This document shows positions 62,160-64,000 of a stretch of DNA of 64,000 nucleotides, piece by piece. Both the position numbers and the translations under genes were made by a program. The DNA comes from Stratiolaelaps scimitus (lineage: Eukaryota; Arthropoda; Arachnida; Mesostigmata; Laelapidae). Numbering within the stretch: position 1 is the stretch's first letter; each line of letters begins with the position of its first letter. The notes below the pieces were generated by a model. The model searched no databases. It had not been told where the DNA came from and saw only the letters and a program-made list of their open reading frames with translations. Location of the stretch: positions 11,697,501 to 11,761,500 of the forward strand of contig JABWDB010000001.1 of assembly GCA_019614645.1 (NCBI GenBank), given 5' to 3'.

Positions 62160-64000
62160 ATATTCTGGGAAATTTCGAAGCGTTTTTAATTCTAGAGAAT
62201 AACTCAAATGGACACCATAAAGGCCAACTTAGATTGGCGACGGATTAGATTGGTCTGTGTAAGTACATTGGTGCCTTGCTTTCAGCGATATGGACTTCCC
62301 GTTCCTCAAAGACGATGCAGTTGCATGAGATGATGAGCTTGAGTTTGCTTATACTATTCTAGGTAAACATCTGAAACTTGGAATAAATCACGCTGCTAGC
62401 AGACGAAACAATGAGTACGATAATTAACAAAATATCTGTTTTCTTATCTATGGGATTATTATACCAATTTGTTGGTTACTTACATATTTGGAGAACTGTT
62501 TTCGTAGACGATCATGCTAGGATTATTACGAGCAATATAACTACTTGCTGCTGACTTTTATATTTAGTCTGGGCTTACCGCATTTTCGGCTCTCTATTTA
62601 TCAAACGACGATTGAATTTGAAGATTTGTAAAAAGTTCTGGATCATCTACAACGGAACAAATCCAATTTTCGGAGTGTTGTTCTTCCCAGTGCACACCTT
62701 CGGTACCCTGCGCTTTTCGAGCAAAAACTCGTCCTCTCATTCGATCCCAACCTTTGTACCTAAAACATCAGTACATTCATTTCTCGTCAAGTATATTCAT
62801 TTGTCGTCAAGTACGTGTGCGGTGAAACCAGCCCGTATGCTGAAAAAAAAAAAATATATATAAATTAAATTCTGGTCTGATAACTTGAGTGCACGATAGG
62901 CGCACCACATTAAACCGAGTGGAGTAACGCTGCTAGCGAATGATTCACGACAGTGCCGTGAGTGCCACGTAGCACCTTCATCTAATCGTTGCTAAACAAA
63001 CACTCATCAGCTTGATACGTAGCTAGGCTGAGTTCGCAATGCTCAACAACCCTATTAGATGAGTCATCGATATATCCTTGCATTTCCTGTTACTGATTTC
63101 AGGTTGTTTTCGGCTGTGTTGATCTTAGCGAGCCAATTTTGTTAATCTTTTGTTTTATTCATCCATGATCTGATCTACAAGCGCCGCTCAAACAGCAATC
63201 TACAATTGATCGCTGCGTTCGCCTTCGCCAACAAATGGGTCCACTCCCCCCTTGTGTTCAGCTAAGACCTACCAACGAACTTTACAATTCATTGCGAGCG
63301 AGGTGGCTATGAGATGGCGATTTTGCACATTTCTAGGTACGTGCGGCTTGAGACGATACTAACTATAAGACACATGTGATCTGGGATATGCGATTCGTAC
63401 ACACGCCTTGGTCTATCTGTATTTGTCTGAACAATAATAAAAACGAATGGGTCTCCTTATCAATAACAGAAAATCCGTTTTCAAAAGCATTCTCCCCACT
63501 TGGCCCACAGATCGAATTGCATAATATATGAAAAGTTCAAAAGTCGTCGTTCGTGTATTGTGCGCTAACCCAATCATCTCACGGAGATACGACGATTTCG
63601 TATAGAACTAGATGCAAACGTAGTGCCCGCTCGGTGCCAGACACCCTTTCGAACTACGGACGTTGAGAAGCTCGTAGCTAGTTTGCTTACGTCGACAACA
63701 AGGTTAAATAAACAATTGTTCATAATACCTAAATATATAAATAAACAAACATTCGGTACGTCATTGACATCGTACTCATTCATTGTTGGACATAACCACA
63801 TAACGTTGAAATATAGACACTGTCTGTCTACATAACCTTGCCTTGATCCTGTGATAACAATAGATGGATACAACAGACATCCATAAATACGGAATATGGT
63901 TTAAAAACGTCACGATTATCAGAGAATCGAAAATAAGCGTGGCAATCCCATAGGAATGTTAACTCGTTATGGTTAAGATAACATATTTGTAAACAAAACC
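62160..64000. other. Downstream of OSGEP, nothing coding recognised
   Basis: AT-rich sequence with an A-rich run at about 62844-62860. Short frames (up to 99 codons) overlap on both strands and lack domains or splice context. Confidence 0.6.

Overview
The window is nuclear DNA of an animal. Genes are split by many short GT-AG introns. The proteins are metazoan (OSGEP/Kae1, one-Cys peroxiredoxin, astacin, a FLYWCH-type zinc-finger protein). AT-dinucleotide microsatellites, tRNA-derived SINE-like units and decayed non-LTR retrotransposons lie between the genes. Gene content, compact introns and moderate GC suggest an arthropod, possibly a parasitiform mite; that placement is inference. There are no operons, no CRISPR and no convincing functional RNA gene.

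Layout. 1-18.7 kb: gene-poor, with five GC-rich low-complexity blocks, microsatellites, and a fossil retroelement domain (minus strand, about 13.08-13.43 kb). 18.755-19.315 kb (+): single-exon secreted orphan protein. 21.1-24.6 kb (+): secreted histidine-acid-phosphatase-like protein whose catalytic His-Asp pair reads Thr-Asp. 28.6-29.3 kb: possible chemoreceptor relic. 29.3-41.2 kb: peroxiredoxin-6-like cluster. Copies A (minus) and C (plus) sit in a roughly 2.4 kb near-identical inverted repeat. Copy B (minus) lies between them with its own exon 1, intron and promoter but almost the same exon 2. A decayed fourth fragment follows copy C, and LINE debris lies between B and C. 42.6-44.7 kb (+): compact astacin metalloprotease. 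44.8-46.2 kb: SINE and LINE remnants. 47.3-57.5 kb (minus): a 19-exon gene whose phases join without conflict into 1461 residues, combining AT-hook, FLYWCH-like, two C2H2-like and a second Cys/His domain. 59.0-62.1 kb (+): complete 8-exon OSGEP of 335 residues. 62.1-64 kb: nothing coding recognised.

The genes do not form one pathway. The main points are the mix of inverted duplication and exon-limited homogenisation in the peroxiredoxin cluster, the phosphatase-like gene with an altered active site and a stop-carrying cassette exon, and the previously unnamed (to me) multi-zinc-domain nuclear gene with a GC-AG intron. All exon models were built by eye from splice signals and reading phase, with no transcript evidence.
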